This document shows positions 23,941-37,968 of a stretch of DNA of 64,000 nt, piece after piece. A model generated the notes under the pieces. That model saw nothing but the letters and a program-made list of their open reading frames with translations. It made no database searches and was not told where the DNA came from. Within the stretch, counting starts at the first letter, position 1, and every line of letters begins with the position of its first letter. The position numbers were made by a program, and so were the translations under genes. The stretch is from Epiperipatus broadwayi (taxonomy: Eukaryota > Onychophora > Udeonychophora > Euonychophora > Peripatidae): the NCBI GenBank assembly GCA_028023455.1, contig JAQFVV010006649.1, positions 312,001 to 376,000 of the forward strand. Direction: 5' to 3'.

Positions 23941-25042
23941 TATGAGAAGAAGAAAAAAATATTTCAATATTTTAAGATGAAAAAAACCAATACAATTTAT
24001 TTCTATTTATTGCCTCATGTTGCTTCTAATTGTTGATGTATGTGTTTTCTGATTGAAGTTGAATAGAGCTACTTGGTAATAAAGTACTAAAAACAAGTAA
24101 TAACTTGATCATCATTGATAGTTTGTCATCTTTTCAATAAAATTTATCTTTTTAAAATTTATTTTAAAAATAAATATTAACAATTAATTAAATAATTAAG
24201 ATTATAAATGAATACATTCATCCAAATAAAATCTTTTTATAATTTTAAAAGTATTTCGTTTCTGAATTAATTAGGAAAAGAATTTATATTTTGCAGCCAC
24301 TCAATCAATAATTTATTAGCAGTTTATCTGTTTACTACCAAATAAAACATTTTCATTCATTTCAGATGAACTTGATATGTTAGTAATTTTTCTATGATAA
24401 TATTAAATTTATATTTGAAAATTATAGACATGCTAATGTTGGTTGTAAGTCTATTCTTTATATATGTATAACAGTTCAATGAGACTAAGGATACATGTAA
24501 GGGTAAGTAGATTAATGTATATGAAATATAAGCATATCTGTTTTTCCATAAATTTATAAAAAAAAAAAAAGTGCTTAGAATTTGCATTTTGTGTGCATAA
24601 TTATACTATGGCCCCATCAAACTATAGCATAGTCTGAAATCTAGTGTGTTGAGTCTTAGATTTTTTTCTAAAATTACTCCTACAACAAATACTTTAAATG
24701 ATATATTTATGTATGCAAATAATATACAAATAAAAAAAATAAATTTGCAATAATTCCTTTCCTTCAGTTGAATTATCCTTCCTTTGTTTAATATTTTATT
24801 TGTGTTTTGGACCACATAATCTATATTATTTAGTTGATGTATAATGTATATTTTTTATATTTTATAATAAGACAATATATATATATAAATAAATTTATAA
24901 TCCCTTTACAGAAACATATTTGTTTAAATTAGTTTGCCTTACTTATTCAATATATTTAATATTTTTTAATTTATTTTATGATGCTAAAAAAAATCATTAC
25001 TGATTTCAATCTACATATAGCACACACACATATTTCATTGTA

Positions 25043-25900
25043 TACACCTGGGTCTCTTTTTACGCGGATTTATTTAATGTGGATTTTGAAGTTACGCGGT
25101 TCATGTTTCTCCGGGAGTCGAACTCCTATAATGCGCTATTACTTTAAATAATAAATTTCGCGCACTTACGTCATATTGAAAGTAATAGCACATTATTGGA
25201 ATTTGACTTTCATCTTAATAATTTTAATATTTTCAGTGCTTTATAATAGTAAGATTTTATGCAATAATGAAATTAAAATCATGATTTCCACATTTTATGT
25301 ATACCCACATTAAATTTTACAAGATTATAATGTAAATTTATTCAAACATTGTGCGTGTTAATTTTGCATTTTAAATCACATTCTGTTTTTGCTTTTTAAA
25401 AAAGAATGTAACCAATTATTAATCATTTAGTGTCCACAAGTTTATTTTTAAAAGGTGAATAATAGCAGTGGGCACAATTAAATTTGACAATTAAAAATTA
25501 AAATCTGATTTTTTACCAGTTTGCAAACGAACCTGTTTATTGGCAAGTAGCGATAATAATTAAAACGTGTATAAAAAAATGTCAATTACTGTACTGTAAA
25601 TTATGCATAAAAATATATTGTTTTGAATAAAATTAAATATTATAGTTAAAAAAAGTTTGTCTTGTATCAATTTTTTTCAAATTTGAAATTTTTTATTAGT
25701 CATATTTTATTTCCTTATTTTTTTTTTTTGCACGAATTTTAAAGTAATTTTACATTGGTGCTTTGCTTTTACACGATTTTTGAAAAATCACAGTCCGTAT
25801 CCCCCCTTTTTCAAGGTAAGTTACGTCTATTTTTGCGCGATTTCGTTTGCGCGTGTTTTCTGAGGAACCCAACTATCGCGTAAAACGAGACCCGGGTGTA
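25043..25900 (-). mobile_element. Tigger/pogo-like MITE, copy B (inverted)
   Basis: Bounded by TA-CACCTGGGTCTC at the left and GAGACCCGGGTG-TA at the right. Read on the reverse strand it matches copies C and D, but it lacks about 300 bp of their internal sequence. Near its left end a subterminal palindrome is built on AATGCGCTATTACTTT and its inverse. TA target sites and ends of the CACCTGGGTCTCGTTTTACG type suggest pogo/Tigger, whose ends have a similar form; that assignment is inference. Confidence 0.85.
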
Positions 25901-26339
25901 TATCTTTTTTTAATAAATATTGCAATTGTTTTAACATTTGAATTTAACCCACTAATTTTTAAAACAAAGATAATTAAATAAAAAGTATCTATGATACAGT
26001 TCCACCATGACCCGCTACTTAAAATATATCTCAAGAGATAAAAAAAATTGCAATATTAATTCTTTAGAAAACTTTGGAAGTAATGAAATTCTTTCTGAAT
26101 ATGAATGCATTTACCAAATAGAGATATACTTTATCTAATTAGACAACACAGAATTTACTTTTAAACAGAACATAAAATATTAAGTCATTAAAAATTTATC
26201 TTAAAATCAAGAAAACATTATTATTATTGGGAAGTAATAGTACTTAGGAAAAAAAGAGTAGGAGTCTTAAGAGTGTAAAACAAGATCTTGATATTGGTAG
26301 GAAACATTTCTGCAATAAAAAAATGGAACTATTGCTAAA
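25901..26339. other. AT-rich spacer, nothing recognised
   Basis: No gene or repeat boundary is visible. The right edge merges into the 5' side of the LINE relic, whose truncation point I cannot place exactly. Confidence 0.4.
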
Positions 26340-27835
26340 AAGAGAGATGACATCATGAAATGTGTAGAAGTTCTATGAAGAATTATATAACAATAAAGAA
26401 CAAGGCAAAGTACCTCCTACAACTACTACATCATCTGAATTGCGTACAATTTTAAATGAAGTGAGAAATGTAGTGATGGAATTATAATTGAGATCTTAAA
26501 AGAAACAGATGAAAAAATAGAAAAGAATTTGTTCAAAGTTATATACAAAATGTCAAAGATGTACCAAATGATTGGAAGAATGCATTACTAATATTTAAAA
26601 AAAAAATGATAAAGACAATATTAAAAATTACAGACCTGATGATTTTTTATCAGTTCTATACAAAATTTTTACCAAGATAATTAAAATTCGTGTACAACGC
26701 ATTTTGGATTTTAACCAACCAAAAGAACAAGCTGGCTTTAGAAGTTGTTCTAATACATTGGATCTTATCCAAGTATTGGGAGAAGTTATAGAAAAGACCA
26801 ATGAATATGAATTGGCATTAAGCTTTGGTTTTGTGGATTGTGAAAAGGCGTTTGATTCTATAAGCAATTCTTTGGTGATTAAAGCATTGAATCAAGATGT
26901 AGATCCAGGATATTATCAAATTCTGAAAAAATATTTATAAAACTGCAAAAGCAATAATTAAATTACATAATGGTACTAGGAAGATTAACATTGAGAAGGG
27001 TGTATGACAGGATGACTACATATCTCCAAAACTTTTTATAGCAGTTTTTTTAAAAGTATTTTGAGGATTAAAATGGGCAGCTAAGGTAGTAATAATTAAT
27101 ATAAGCCATCTAGATTTTGTAGATGATATAATTGTTTTAGGAAATATTGTAAGAGTTATAAGATGAAAGTAAGAAAGTAGGACATGATAAATGTTAAAAA
27201 AACTAAAGTAATGTTCAATGAATTTTCTCATAAGAAGAATGAATTAGAAGTTAATAACTACAAATACTTTAATCAGATTAATACTATAGATAGAAACATT
27301 ATGGACAAAATTAATTATAGAATTAAATTTGATTGGAGTGCTTTTGGTTGAAATAACTTAATATTAAAAGGAAATATGCCTATGTGTTTAAAAAGGAAGG
27401 TTTTTAATAAATGCTTTTGTTAGTTCTTATTTATGGTTTGATATATGGACACTTAACAGAAGAGCAATACAGAGATGTCAGACCACTCAATGAAGTATGG
27501 AGAGATGCATGTTAGGAATAACAAGAAGAGATCGAAATTGAAATACATGGGTGAGAGAATAAACAGGTGTTACTGACATTGAAAGAATTAAGAGACTGGA
27601 GTTGGGCTGGTTATATTACTAGAAGAGAGATGATAATAGATAGACAGTTTAAATCTTAAATTGGATTCCAAAAGGTTGTAAAAGTAGAAAGAGACAACAT
27701 GTGAGATTAGATGGATGAGATAAAGAAGTGTATTGGGGTGATGTGGAGAAGAGAGTTTAGAGATCAGACAAGTTGGATTGAACTTGGAGAGATTTTCATT
27801 CTGCAGTGGATTGATAATGGTTGAAAATAATGATA
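26340..27835 (+). pseudogene. RTE-type LINE reverse transcriptase relic
   Basis: Scattered frames on the plus strand follow the order of an RTE-like reverse transcriptase. A WKNALL-type motif lies near 26575. Next comes a YRP-equivalent block (KNYRPDDFLSVLYKIFTK) near 26620. The open frame 26704-26940 carries QPKEQAGFRS and FVDCEKAFDS, the second holding the first catalytic Asp. A FADD-equivalent (DFVDDIIVL) sits near 27115-27140, then KVMFNEF near 27210. The C-terminal conserved tail (GHI-type, then FILQWID near 27800) is present in broken form. Stops and frameshifts occur throughout, and the endonuclease domain is missing upstream, so it is 5'-truncated and dead. Such RTE/CFDP2-like copies are common in arthropod genomes. 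Confidence 0.85.
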
Positions 27836-28528
27836 ACGAAAAGAAAAAAGTTTATCTGTGTAATTCTACCAACCAGAATAAATGAATTGTAGGAAATAAA
27901 ACATTCCTCTGGAAAAGCATTCCTTTGTAAATGAGAGAGTGTTAAAGTGTATATATTTTTTGTCCTGTGGTATTCTTTAATAAATTTCTTGAATATTTGT
28001 TTCCTCTCATTCCAGTTTTTTTTTTTTAAAACAGGACCCAAAGTTTACTTTGTAGTTAATTTTTAAATATATAGTTATTTGACATTGAAGATAAGGAACA
28101 GATAGATTTTTCTCATCCAAAAAGAAAGGCTAGAAATTCATTATATAATATCATCTATCATTTTGAGAAGATATTTAAAATAATTTTTTTATGCATGAAA
28201 TGAATTATTAAATCTTTAAATTGGAACTGACTTAAAATTTGTCTTTTCTTTTAAAACAAAGATGACAGTAGTTTTTTTTTTTTTTTAAATTACTTGGGAA
28301 TACTGATTTAATTAAACAGTAAATTTATTGTAATATAAATTTTTTTATTTTAAAATATAAGTTAAAATAATTAATAATAAATATAAATCAAAAATAAAAT
28401 TTAGAATTTAAAATATTCACTTTTAGATTTAGTTTTATTTATTAATATATTTTAAACTTTAAAGAAAATATAATTCTTTTTAAATACATATTTATTGCAT
28501 AACTTTATAATGATGTCATATGAATGTT
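27836..28528. other. AT-rich spacer, nothing recognised
   Basis: Low-complexity A/T sequence with homopolymer runs. The frame at 27796-28041 (-) overlaps the LINE 3' end and is not a gene. Confidence 0.4.
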
Positions 28529-29263
28529 TAATAAATATATAAATTCAACATTCCTTTTCTTTTTAAAACTTGTTTTTATTCCAACTATAATTTTCTTTCT
28601 CCTTCCATACAATGTTTCAACTACATTCTGTAGTCATTATCAAGTTTCCTTAAAAAATAATAATAATAATAAAATAAATAAAAATAAAAAACAAAAATAA
28701 TAACACAAATAAATAAAATATTAATACATTCCAAATATATAATATTCAATTAAAACCATAATATTATTATAATCTACAAATACAAGTATTTACCTCCTTC
28801 CCTATCTTTAATTATTTCTTTTAAATTACCTTTATAAATTAATACTCTTCTTATATAAATTTATTATCTTTTCTCTAAATAAAACCATAATATTATTATA
28901 ATCTACAAATACAATTATTTACCTTATATAAATTTATATAAGAAGAGTATTAATTTATAAAGGTAATTTAAAAGAAATAATTAAAGATAGGGAAGGAGGT
29001 AAATAATTGTATTTGTAGATTATAATATTATTATGGTTTTAAATGAATATTATATATTTGGAATGTATTAATATTTTATTTATTTGTGTTATTATTTTTG
29101 TTTTTTATTTTTATTTATTTTATTATTATTATTATTTTTTAAGGAAACTTGATAATGACTACAGAATGTAGTTGAAACGTTGTATGGAAGGAAAAAGAAA
29201 ATTATAGTTGGAATAAAAACAAGTTTTAAAAAGAAAAGGAATGTTGAATTTATATATTTATTA
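28529..29263. repeat. 735-bp inverted repeat (foldback MITE-like)
   Basis: Left arm about 28529-28850 and right arm about 28930-29263 are inverted copies, starting TAATAAATATATAAATTC and ending with its complement. Within the left half a segment (CATAATATTATTATAATC...) is also directly repeated about 130 bp apart, as in a partly slipped centre. The arms include (AAT)n and (AAAT)n simple repeats. No coding potential. It could be a MITE or a local inverted duplication. Confidence 0.7.
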
Positions 29264-32200
29264 TCATGGAGCTATAATTTAAAAAGAAAAAGAAGTGAAA
29301 AGTTGTGTATATAATTATATGAATGTTTAAATATACAAATATACACAATTCCAACCATCAGTTATTATTTAATGAACTATATGAAGCATGTATCTTATTT
29401 ACATATTTAAAATAAGTTTTGCAAACTATTTATATTTGAATTTGAAGTTTAAATGTTTAATTCTAACTGATAATAGCTTATACTAAGTCAAAACTAAATT
29501 TTTCTTTTATAAAACTAACAATCTATCATCTTTTTTTATCATTTGTGATGTGAATTATTTTTTTTCTTTTTCATATCAATAATTTATTTGCTTCCATCAA
29601 TTAATCCTATCTATGAGCCATGAAAACCATTTCAATATGTATAAATGACTTAATTTTCAGATAACATTATAATAATCTTCAAAATCCACAAATTTTATTC
29701 ATATAATATTGTAAGACTTCTTATAATTGAACAGGAGTCATTACTTGTCATATAAAGTAAAATGACCTACTAATGTCATTATATAAATTGTTAAATAAGT
29801 GATGTTCTTTTTAATTTTTAATTCTGTACATATTTAAAAAAAGTATGTTATTTAATGTTTATACATTAATCATTTGGTAGATCATTTTTATTATATATAT
29901 TCTAGCCTCAATATTAGCCAAATAGATAGTCGATTGAAAATAACTCTGGAACCGAACAAGGAATGCTAGTGTGTTTACCTATTAATAATAAGATTATGTA
30001 GCGCCAAATTGTAACTATGAAATCGTAATGCCCACCAGAGATCGTCATCCATGATTATTACTATGGGATATAATGAAGAAAGTATTTAAATTGTCTCAAA
30101 AAAAAAAGAAATATCCAATTCAATTTATTCTGGTCTTAATTTTAAACTTAATAACAATTATGTAAATCCTCTCGTGATAAATTATTACTGCTAACTGAAT
30201 AATCTAGACAACTTTCTTCCACAACTTTATATAGATAGATGATCTCGAGCGGTGATTACAAGAATGCTTGTATATTTCTAATATATAAATGACTCTAAAT
30301 AAATTAGTAATCAATGCGGAGAACTCGTGACTTATGTTTATAATATATACTATAAGATTATTATTTAATTTAAAGTAGAACAAAAGAAATGTTATAAATC
30401 CTTCCATTTAACCCAGCTACTATTATTTTCTATCTCAGCATCTAACACTTATAATAGTCACAATTATATACCACTAAATGTCTGTGTTATGTTCTCCTCT
30501 ATATCTTAACTGACAATTTTTAATCTTATTTCCTTAAACACACATATGCCTTCCCACTAACTATAGATTCATTATCATAATAGTATTTCCCGAATTTTAA
30601 TACTTGCACTACTTGACTTCCAAGCTAACTCTTAGATTTAATAATCAAAGTACTCTTTCTCAAGGTCTTGATCTGCTAATGATGTGCAATTATTAATGAT
30701 TACAATGCAATGGATATGATCCCAAAACTTGCTCAATTAATTTTTAATATGAGTTTACCAGTGGGAATCGTATTAAATACCAAAAGCAGAAAAGGGATTT
30801 TATGTCTACTCCTAATATTCATAACATTGCAACGAACCAATAACTAAATTTAACATATCTAAATTGATTATTTTCTCTCATTTTATTTTATTTCGTATCA
30901 TCTATTTGACATTTTATGAGTCGGGTATATTCTTTGTTCACACAAAATGATCGTTCCCCCCTATATAAGAAAAATATTTCTTGGTTTTATAAAGGTGAAT
31001 TATGGAAATCAATTGCGGAAGTAAACTAAGGAGGTAAACCATGGACATCAATCATGGAAATCAATCAACATAAGACAGTTCATAACTTTAATTGTGATCT
31101 GGTATTAGTTCTAGATATAGGTGCTGGATATAGGTTCTAGATATTTGAAATATTAAACACAAGACATGCATGTAAATTCATAATAATAAATATTTATTAT
31201 ATTTAAATAAGAAAGAAACACACATATATATAATATCACTACAATCTCAAATATTATACTCATTGTAAAATAAAATAAAAAGATTATTTTCTTTTTATAT
31301 GAAATTCACTTTTACTAAAAAAAAATATACTTTCCGATTATTTAAATTTCCTTAAAACTTAATCACTGTTTTGACCCATATTTCAATTTAATATTAATGC
31401 GCTTACACACGGAATCAAAATTCCGCATTTAAATATAAATATGAAATTATCTTATAACTTTACCCAATACTCTACTCACTTTCTTGACCCCTTTCACTAC
31501 AACAATTATAAATTGAACTATTCCGACAAGCAATAATATTTTGTATTTCCTATGCCAAGATAATGTTATACCCAAAATTTCTAATCAGTCTAAATAATTG
31601 AGTAAAAAAAAAAATAAAACCATCGTTTGGTTCCATGCATACGAAATATTCACCACTATCCCCCTGTAATTCTGATCATCATGTTACCACTCTAGCGATT
31701 GTATACATTTTGACCGACTAGTATGTTGCCACAGCTTGATGTCTAATTTTATTACTTTCCATACGCTCTGACTACAGATCAGCCAGCTTATAAATTAAAA
31801 TAACTGTCATCCCCCACATTAACACACACATCTGACTACAACCCTCACCCTGTCACAGCAACTTTTATCCTATCTAGCAAAACCCTCCAGATATTTTATA
31901 GCACTATGCAGCACTTCTCAACGCACACATTAGTGTCTCAGTAAGGGAAATTAAACAATTCATAACTTCAAATGTTAGCATTTGCCAAAGAGATGCCTTC
32001 TTCCTGAGGCTATGTATTATGTGAAGAACTAGTCTCTACACATTTACTTTAAATAGGCATGCAAAACATTTTACCATGACTGTATCAAATAATAAATTTA
32101 AACGGAGCTGGGATCAAGTCCTCGATCTCTTAATACTTGCATACATGGTAACTAAATTATGAGATAGTTATTCCTTATCTATCCATTCGAGATGATACAA

Positions 32201-33399
32201 TAACTCTACCTCAGTAATACTCAGCATTTATAGCTTCACATATACACACACAGGGTGATTATAGTCTTGATGCAAATGACAGTTTTGACCGATCACGAAA
32301 CAAACCCATGTACTATATTAATTTCAAAAGTCAAGCACACAGCAATATTCATCCAATCTTTATAATCATAACAGATCACATCAACATATTAAGGCATAGC
32401 ATGACTATTCAAATACTTTTCACACATCTAATAATAGGCATATAATTTTGATAATTAAAAAAAAATCTTTTCTCTTTTTTTTTTCATATAACAAATATAT
32501 AAGCATTTATGCTTTTTTTTTCTCAATAGTTTCTTATGGGTCAAAATCATTTCTCTTTTTTTTTTTCTGTTTATAAAAAAAAAAAAATTCCTATAACTTA
32601 AACATCTATCAAACGTATTATGAACATATAAATAAAAACAAAATAAATAAACAATAAAACATTACGCATTGTCTCTTTGGTTTGAGTTCCTTTGAAGCTC
32701 AGTCTGAATATTTTATACTGTCAAGGTCAATTTGACAGAGAACATGTGTGTATTGTCCACAAACACCAATTACCATTTTTAGTTCATTGCCTTTGAAACA
32801 CACACTATATCTCTTACTTTAATGATTATAGACGCACATAGAATTCTTTTCATTCAGGGTGTAGCTACATTGATCGTGATAATTAAAACTGTTGAAAATT
32901 AGTCCTGCAGATTACTTTCGCATGTTTAAATACTTTTCTTCCCAGTTTGAATCCAGATGCTTGGTTTCACATTTTAGTCCATAACTTTAGTTTCTTTAAG
33001 TTTCATCATTTTTTTTTTTTTAGTTTCTTTCAGGAGAAGAAAAAAAATTTCAAATGAAATAGTGTTACTCTTTTTTTTTCTACTATATTCTTAGGTTAGA
33101 GTCAAAATAAAAAAAAAAACACACTAATAAGAATGACGAGTAGTTAACTAACTTTTTATTAAAGTCTGATCATTCCTTGGAGTTTTATCAATTAAGCCAT
33201 GGATACAATACTGTTCTTGAGGTGTCTTTAAACAAATTGTTAAATGCCAAATACGAAGATTGAGGTATTGAAGCACCTTTTGTTGTGAACTAATTTCACC
33301 TTAATTGATTTTGGAAAGAGAAATTTGTACACCATTTATAATTGAATTAGCACTTTATCTTTAAGTAATATATACACACTTCTTCATAAGTTGAGTCAA
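29264..33399. other. long stretch with no recognisable gene
   Basis: From about 29930 to 33150 the sequence is more complex than average (less homopolymer), with a G+C-richer patch near 31620-31950, but no open frame resembles a protein and no repeat ends are evident. The frame at 30204-30407 (-) has no motif. This is one of the few parts that might be unique host sequence, intronic or intergenic. Confidence 0.4.
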
Positions 33400-33545
33400 T
33401 TGCTGCCTCGGAGAGAAAACGATCAGAGAAGACGGTCAGTTATTGAATTAGCAAGTAAAGTCCCCCCTTATAAAAAAAAGCCACCCACAAGTTTTTTTTT
33501 TTTTTTCATTCTTCAAATTTATGATTTTCTCTCCGAAGGCAACCT
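33400..33545. repeat. 146-bp inverted repeat with ~24-bp arms
   Basis: TTGCTGCCTCGGAGAGAAAA at 33400 pairs with TTTTCTCTCCGAAGGCAA at about 33526, with two mismatches and an indel. The interior includes a long T run. Probably a tiny MITE or hairpin-forming element. Confidence 0.5.
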
Positions 33546-34301
33546 TTGACACCATTTGTTAAATGTTGGTTTTGGTGTATTGCTTTCAGCTCTGATTTTG
33601 TTTTAATTTCTTCTTTCTTAACATATTTTACATCGCCTTGATTTACGAGAAATATTAAAAAAATATATATATAATTACTGGTATTTTATAGAACTGATAT
33701 TATATAAATAAATTTCTTTGTTAAAACTTAAATCAAATTTAGAACTGAAAACAACCAATTCCTGTAAAACCCATACATAATAAATTCATTTTACATTATA
33801 CTATCAAATAATCTAGAGTATAATGTGTAAATTTCCATGAAGAAGAAAAAAATCTATATATGCATAATACACGCACATACGCATGCACAGACTCGCAATA
33901 CTAAATAGTGACTGCTTGTTCATATTCATTTCAGTACAAAATATATTTTATTCATGTTAGTACAAAATATCTTTCCTAATTTTCTAAAAATTTAAACCTA
34001 TTCTCATGAAAAGAACTGTCAAACAAATGCTATCTATGACAACAAGTTCGAATTTAATCTGTACTAACATTTTTATTCATAAATATTACGATTCACAAAG
34101 ACCTTTCTGTTTAGATATATAAACAAACATTTTTCAGATATTATAGTGTGCGCGATAGTCAATCCCTCTTCCCTCTACATAATGATACGCTATAAATTTA
34201 AATAAACAGATTCTTTTCTATATGTTAAATATAAGCTGCATGGTTCTCTCTAAATAAAGCTTTTGACTTTTCTTGAATTTAAAAAAAATTTTTTTACTCT
34301 G

Positions 34302-35061
34302 ATATAGTTAAGAACAATAAACATTACATGTCCACCAATGCTTGTGTATAACTTTTAAAACAGGCAAAACTCACTATACGTATTACCACACACAGCAAGC
34401 TAGAGTAATCAATGGATGCCAGAAGGCTTGTGCATAAAATCCCCATCTAGTGCTTACTCATCCAATATCCCCAGACTAGTTTCTGGCTTGTGGCCTTCAT
34501 CAGTGAGGAGCCTTGGATCTTAGAGCACTGCAGCTAGATCTTAGGATCTAATGCAACTCTCCAGCAACCACTTTTTATCTCCACTTAACTATAAAACCAT
34601 GAGTCTTAAATTGAAAACACCTTAATATTTTCAATCCAAGCCCATTAGCTTATATAGTCATATGATTCTGAACTCAGTTTAGTACCCATACATTTTGGTG
34701 GCTTTGGTTCTTTAATAACCATAGCCACCATTATCCCATTAGGCAGGATTGGTTTTAAGCCAATAAACATCACATGACCACCACTTCTTATGCTTGGGTA
34801 TAACTTTTAAAACAGGCAAAATTCACCATATATATTGCCACACACATATAAAAGGTGGCTTCTGGAGGATTGCATTAGATCCTAAGATCTAGGTGCAGTA
34901 CTCTCAGATCCAAGGCTTCTCACTGACAAAGGCCACAAGCCAGAAACTAGTCTGGGGATATTGGATGAGTAAGCACTAGATGGGGATTTTATGCACAAGC
35001 CTTCTGGCATCCATTGATTAATACGTATAGTGAGTTTTGCCTGTTTTAATATAGTTAAGAA
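34302..35061. mobile_element. 734-bp composite inverted insertion with 13-bp direct repeats
   Basis: ATATAGTTAAGAA occurs exactly at 34302-34314 and 35049-35061 and brackets the unit like a long target-site duplication. Inside, block A (34315-34395) recurs directly at about 34761-34845. Block B (about 34409-34565) recurs inverted at about 34848-35017, followed by an inverted partial A that ends at the right repeat. The unit is more G+C-rich than its flanks and has no open frame. A 13-bp duplication suggests retrotransposition (target-primed) with rearrangement, but a DNA foldback is not excluded. Family unknown. Confidence 0.6.
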
Positions 35062-36574
35062 ACTAATCCTACTATTTACTTCTCAATCATTAGTTTCTTT
35101 ACGAAAGAAACTAAGGGTTACAATATATATGTGTGTGTGCGTATTATGTTTATATTTTACAGAAAAATGGAACATACCAATTTAGACCATTACACTTTCA
35201 CATAGATCTTTATGACAAATTTGTTCAATTCCCAGGATTTTAATTAAATTTCATTATCTTTTATGTGCCTTATGCATTGTTAAAATTTATTTTTAATTTA
35301 TTGCAAAGGGTTATTCCATCTAAGGAATAACTTTGTAATTGCTTCAAACTTAAATTTGAATTCACTGAGGTCACTTGTGTTTCATAATCATACTGCCTAT
35401 TTGATACAATTATTATTAAATATATAAAATAATTTCAACCCTTCCTTATAATAATAATCATTCATATTCATTTAATTAAGTAGTTTACATATTGTGGTTT
35501 TATCTTTACTAATGAAAAAATACAATGATTGAAATAACAATGCTATCTAAAAACATTATGAATAAAATGTGACATTCTTTAATTTTTATTAGCTGCATGA
35601 TACTATAACACATTTGTTATTTTCGAACAGCTATGTTCAGAATTCTATTTGTTCTTTCAGTTGTGTATAATAATATTTCAGCATAATGATCATTGAAAAC
35701 TTGTTAATGGATAGTCAATTCATTTTAATTTATATGTAAACTGATTTAAGCAACTATTATTCATATAACAAGAATAACAAAATTTATAAATTTAAATTAT
35801 GGTATTTTAAAAAAAAGAAATCATGTTTATTTCCAAATATTCATTTTGAAATCCTGAAGTGAGATAATCAAAATTGTTTTTTTGTTGTTTTTTTTTAACC
35901 AAAATGTTTTGACATTTTAGCCTTAGTTTAGTAAGTCAAAGATTGTTTTGCATCTTTAAGTCAAGATCTAAGTGTTCAATATTAGCAAGTAATCCTAAGC
36001 CTTGAACAAATTATGGTCTTTATATATTAGTAAATATTTGGTTTTTTTTATTTATTTATTTTTTTTTTAAAAATAAAAAAATATATGCATTTAAGTAAAA
36101 TAAAAAAATTAAATCAGCCTTTAAATAGTCATTGCAAAGCAAAACTTCTGAATACCTAAATGGAAAGTCAAGTAATTTTGAATTATCAAACTTTTTTTAT
36201 TCAGTTGAGAATCAATTTAGAAGCTTTAGCTCTAGAGTTTACTACTTTACCACTATGCTAAATTATACATAATGCTTCTTATATAAGAAATATTAGCTAT
36301 ATGCGCTAATAACTTAGTTATAGATAAGTTAATGACTAATCTTCAAGTTTTGATTATTTATTTGTACTGAATTTAACAAAATATTAAATTTAAGATAATA
36401 TCTTATTGATTATACACTTGTCTCTTTAATATTTTTTTCTGATATGATTGTATTAGCCTACCTTGTTCATAATCTATAATTCAGTTTATAGACGAGCATT
36501 GGGATTTTGTTAAGTAATTGAAATTCATTAAAAAAAAAACAAAATTAAGACTTCGTTTAGCAAATGATCTAGAG
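35062..36574. other. AT-rich spacer, nothing recognised
   Basis: A/T-biased sequence with (GT)n near 35128 and T-rich runs near 36040-36080. No gene or element boundary was recognised before the left hAT end. Confidence 0.4.
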
Positions 36575-37639
36575 CTATGGTTCCCAAAGTGCCCCCCCCC
36601 TGTGGGCAATGAAGCTTTCTGGGGGTAATAGTGGGTTCAGAAGCATTTGGAAGGCATTCAGGCGGTCTAAGAGTCTGTGGTTTCTTATTGAAGAAAATAA
36701 TATATATATTTAAAAATTAATTATTTTCATGATTTTGTGATTGAATAGTCATTTAAAATTTAAATTCTGCATTTTAATTCATCTTATGCCTGTCTTACAC
36801 TATCAATTTTTTCATCAATTTTCTATTTCAATTATTTAATCATTTAAAAATTGACCATGTCTGACAGAAATAGATGTCAATTTTTTATGTCAATGAGAAA
36901 ATAGAGCATGTATATATGTTTGTATAATAGATTATGTTTACAATAGCAAATATAGTCATTATATTTCATTCCAAAATATATATAATCACTTTTCTAATTA
37001 ATTTGTACAAAAATAAACCTGATTTTATATAATTTAATATTACAAGTAAAAATAATGGCAAGAAAGAACTAAAATCGTAAATTTGAGTTAGCCTAGTTAG
37101 TATTAACTTATATTGCTAATTAGACGGAAAAGACAAATCATATATTATTTGAAACTTATATTGTTTTCTGTGGTTTTGTTTTGTAGGTTTGGTGTAATTA
37201 TTTTATTTATTAACTATTATTTATAATTATTTGGACAATATCATTTGCTTGCATGCAAAATAAAAAATTGAACATGTCATACAGGATATTTTAACTTCAA
37301 TTTTTATATACTCAAAAAATTTATTCATTTTTTTGCTATTGTAAAAATTGATCATGTCATATAGGCTTTAGTCTATTCATGCAGCAGACGAATCTTAACC
37401 AGCAGTATGTCGGATAACTATTACGTAGTAATCCATGCAATTCAGCATGTTTCGACAGGAATATGGATGCTTGCAGTGACTTGTTCACAGCAGAAGTACG
37501 ATGGTATCGCAAACAAATCAATGCATGCAAATTGATTTGGGAAAATCTGTAAATACCAGTGGTTTAGGAATAAGTTTAATTATTTTTTGTGTGCTTTGCC
37601 AACAATCATCAGTTGAAAGTGTGATAGATAAGTAAAATC

Positions 37640-37968
37640 ATACAAAATGTAAATCAAATTTTTATTTTGTGAATATTGTTGCAAATTTTATTTCATTATG
37701 TCTGAATCTAAGAAGATATGTCGACAGTATACTATTATTTGAAATATGGGTTTATTCAGTCTCCTACTAACCAATTATTATCTATGTGTTTGATTTTCCA
37801 AAAGGTATTTTCAAATGAAGCAATGAAGCCTTCTAGGCTACAAGAGCGTTTGACTAAAATGCATGCTGACAAAAAGAATAAAGATTTGTCCTATTTTCAA
37901 GTGCTAGAAGAAAAATATTTTAAATGTTCAACTATATCAAAACTAGTTGTGTTGGCTAATAAACAAAA
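37640..37968 (+). pseudogene. hAT (ZBED5-like) transposase, N-terminal BED part
   Basis: The plus-strand frame carries YGFIQSPTNQ, then MCLIFQKVFSNEAMKPSRL, then an MHADKKNKDLSYF block, as in the BED zinc finger of ZBED5-like hAT transposases. The finger is damaged: where the family has C-x-x-C, the second Cys is Phe here (CLIF). Shortly upstream the frame is broken. The reading ends at VLANKQ, exactly where the Merlin-like element entered; it resumes at 40803. Confidence 0.8.

Larger units (their letters stand above)
20898..25042. other. mixed stretch: unassigned G+C-richer block (about 21370-23260) and a SINE head
   Basis: The block from about 21370 to 23260 is clearly less A/T-biased than its surroundings yet has no long open frame. 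Its left edge is GGACACTCGATCC followed by GAGGGCGCCACC, similar in style to the Merlin-like ends in this window, but I cannot find a matching right end. A minus-strand TATA motif lies at 23057-23064. A solo LTR in minus orientation or a non-autonomous DNA element would both fit. The rest is AT-rich and empty apart from the tRNA-like segment at 23851-23940. Confidence 0.4.

Noticed and set aside
28655-28710. CRISPR-like or regular array
   Set aside because: It is (AAT)n/(AAAT)n simple repeat in an animal genome, with no spacer structure.
30204-30407. 67-codon minus-strand frame
   Set aside because: Chance-length frame in A/T-rich sequence without any family motif.
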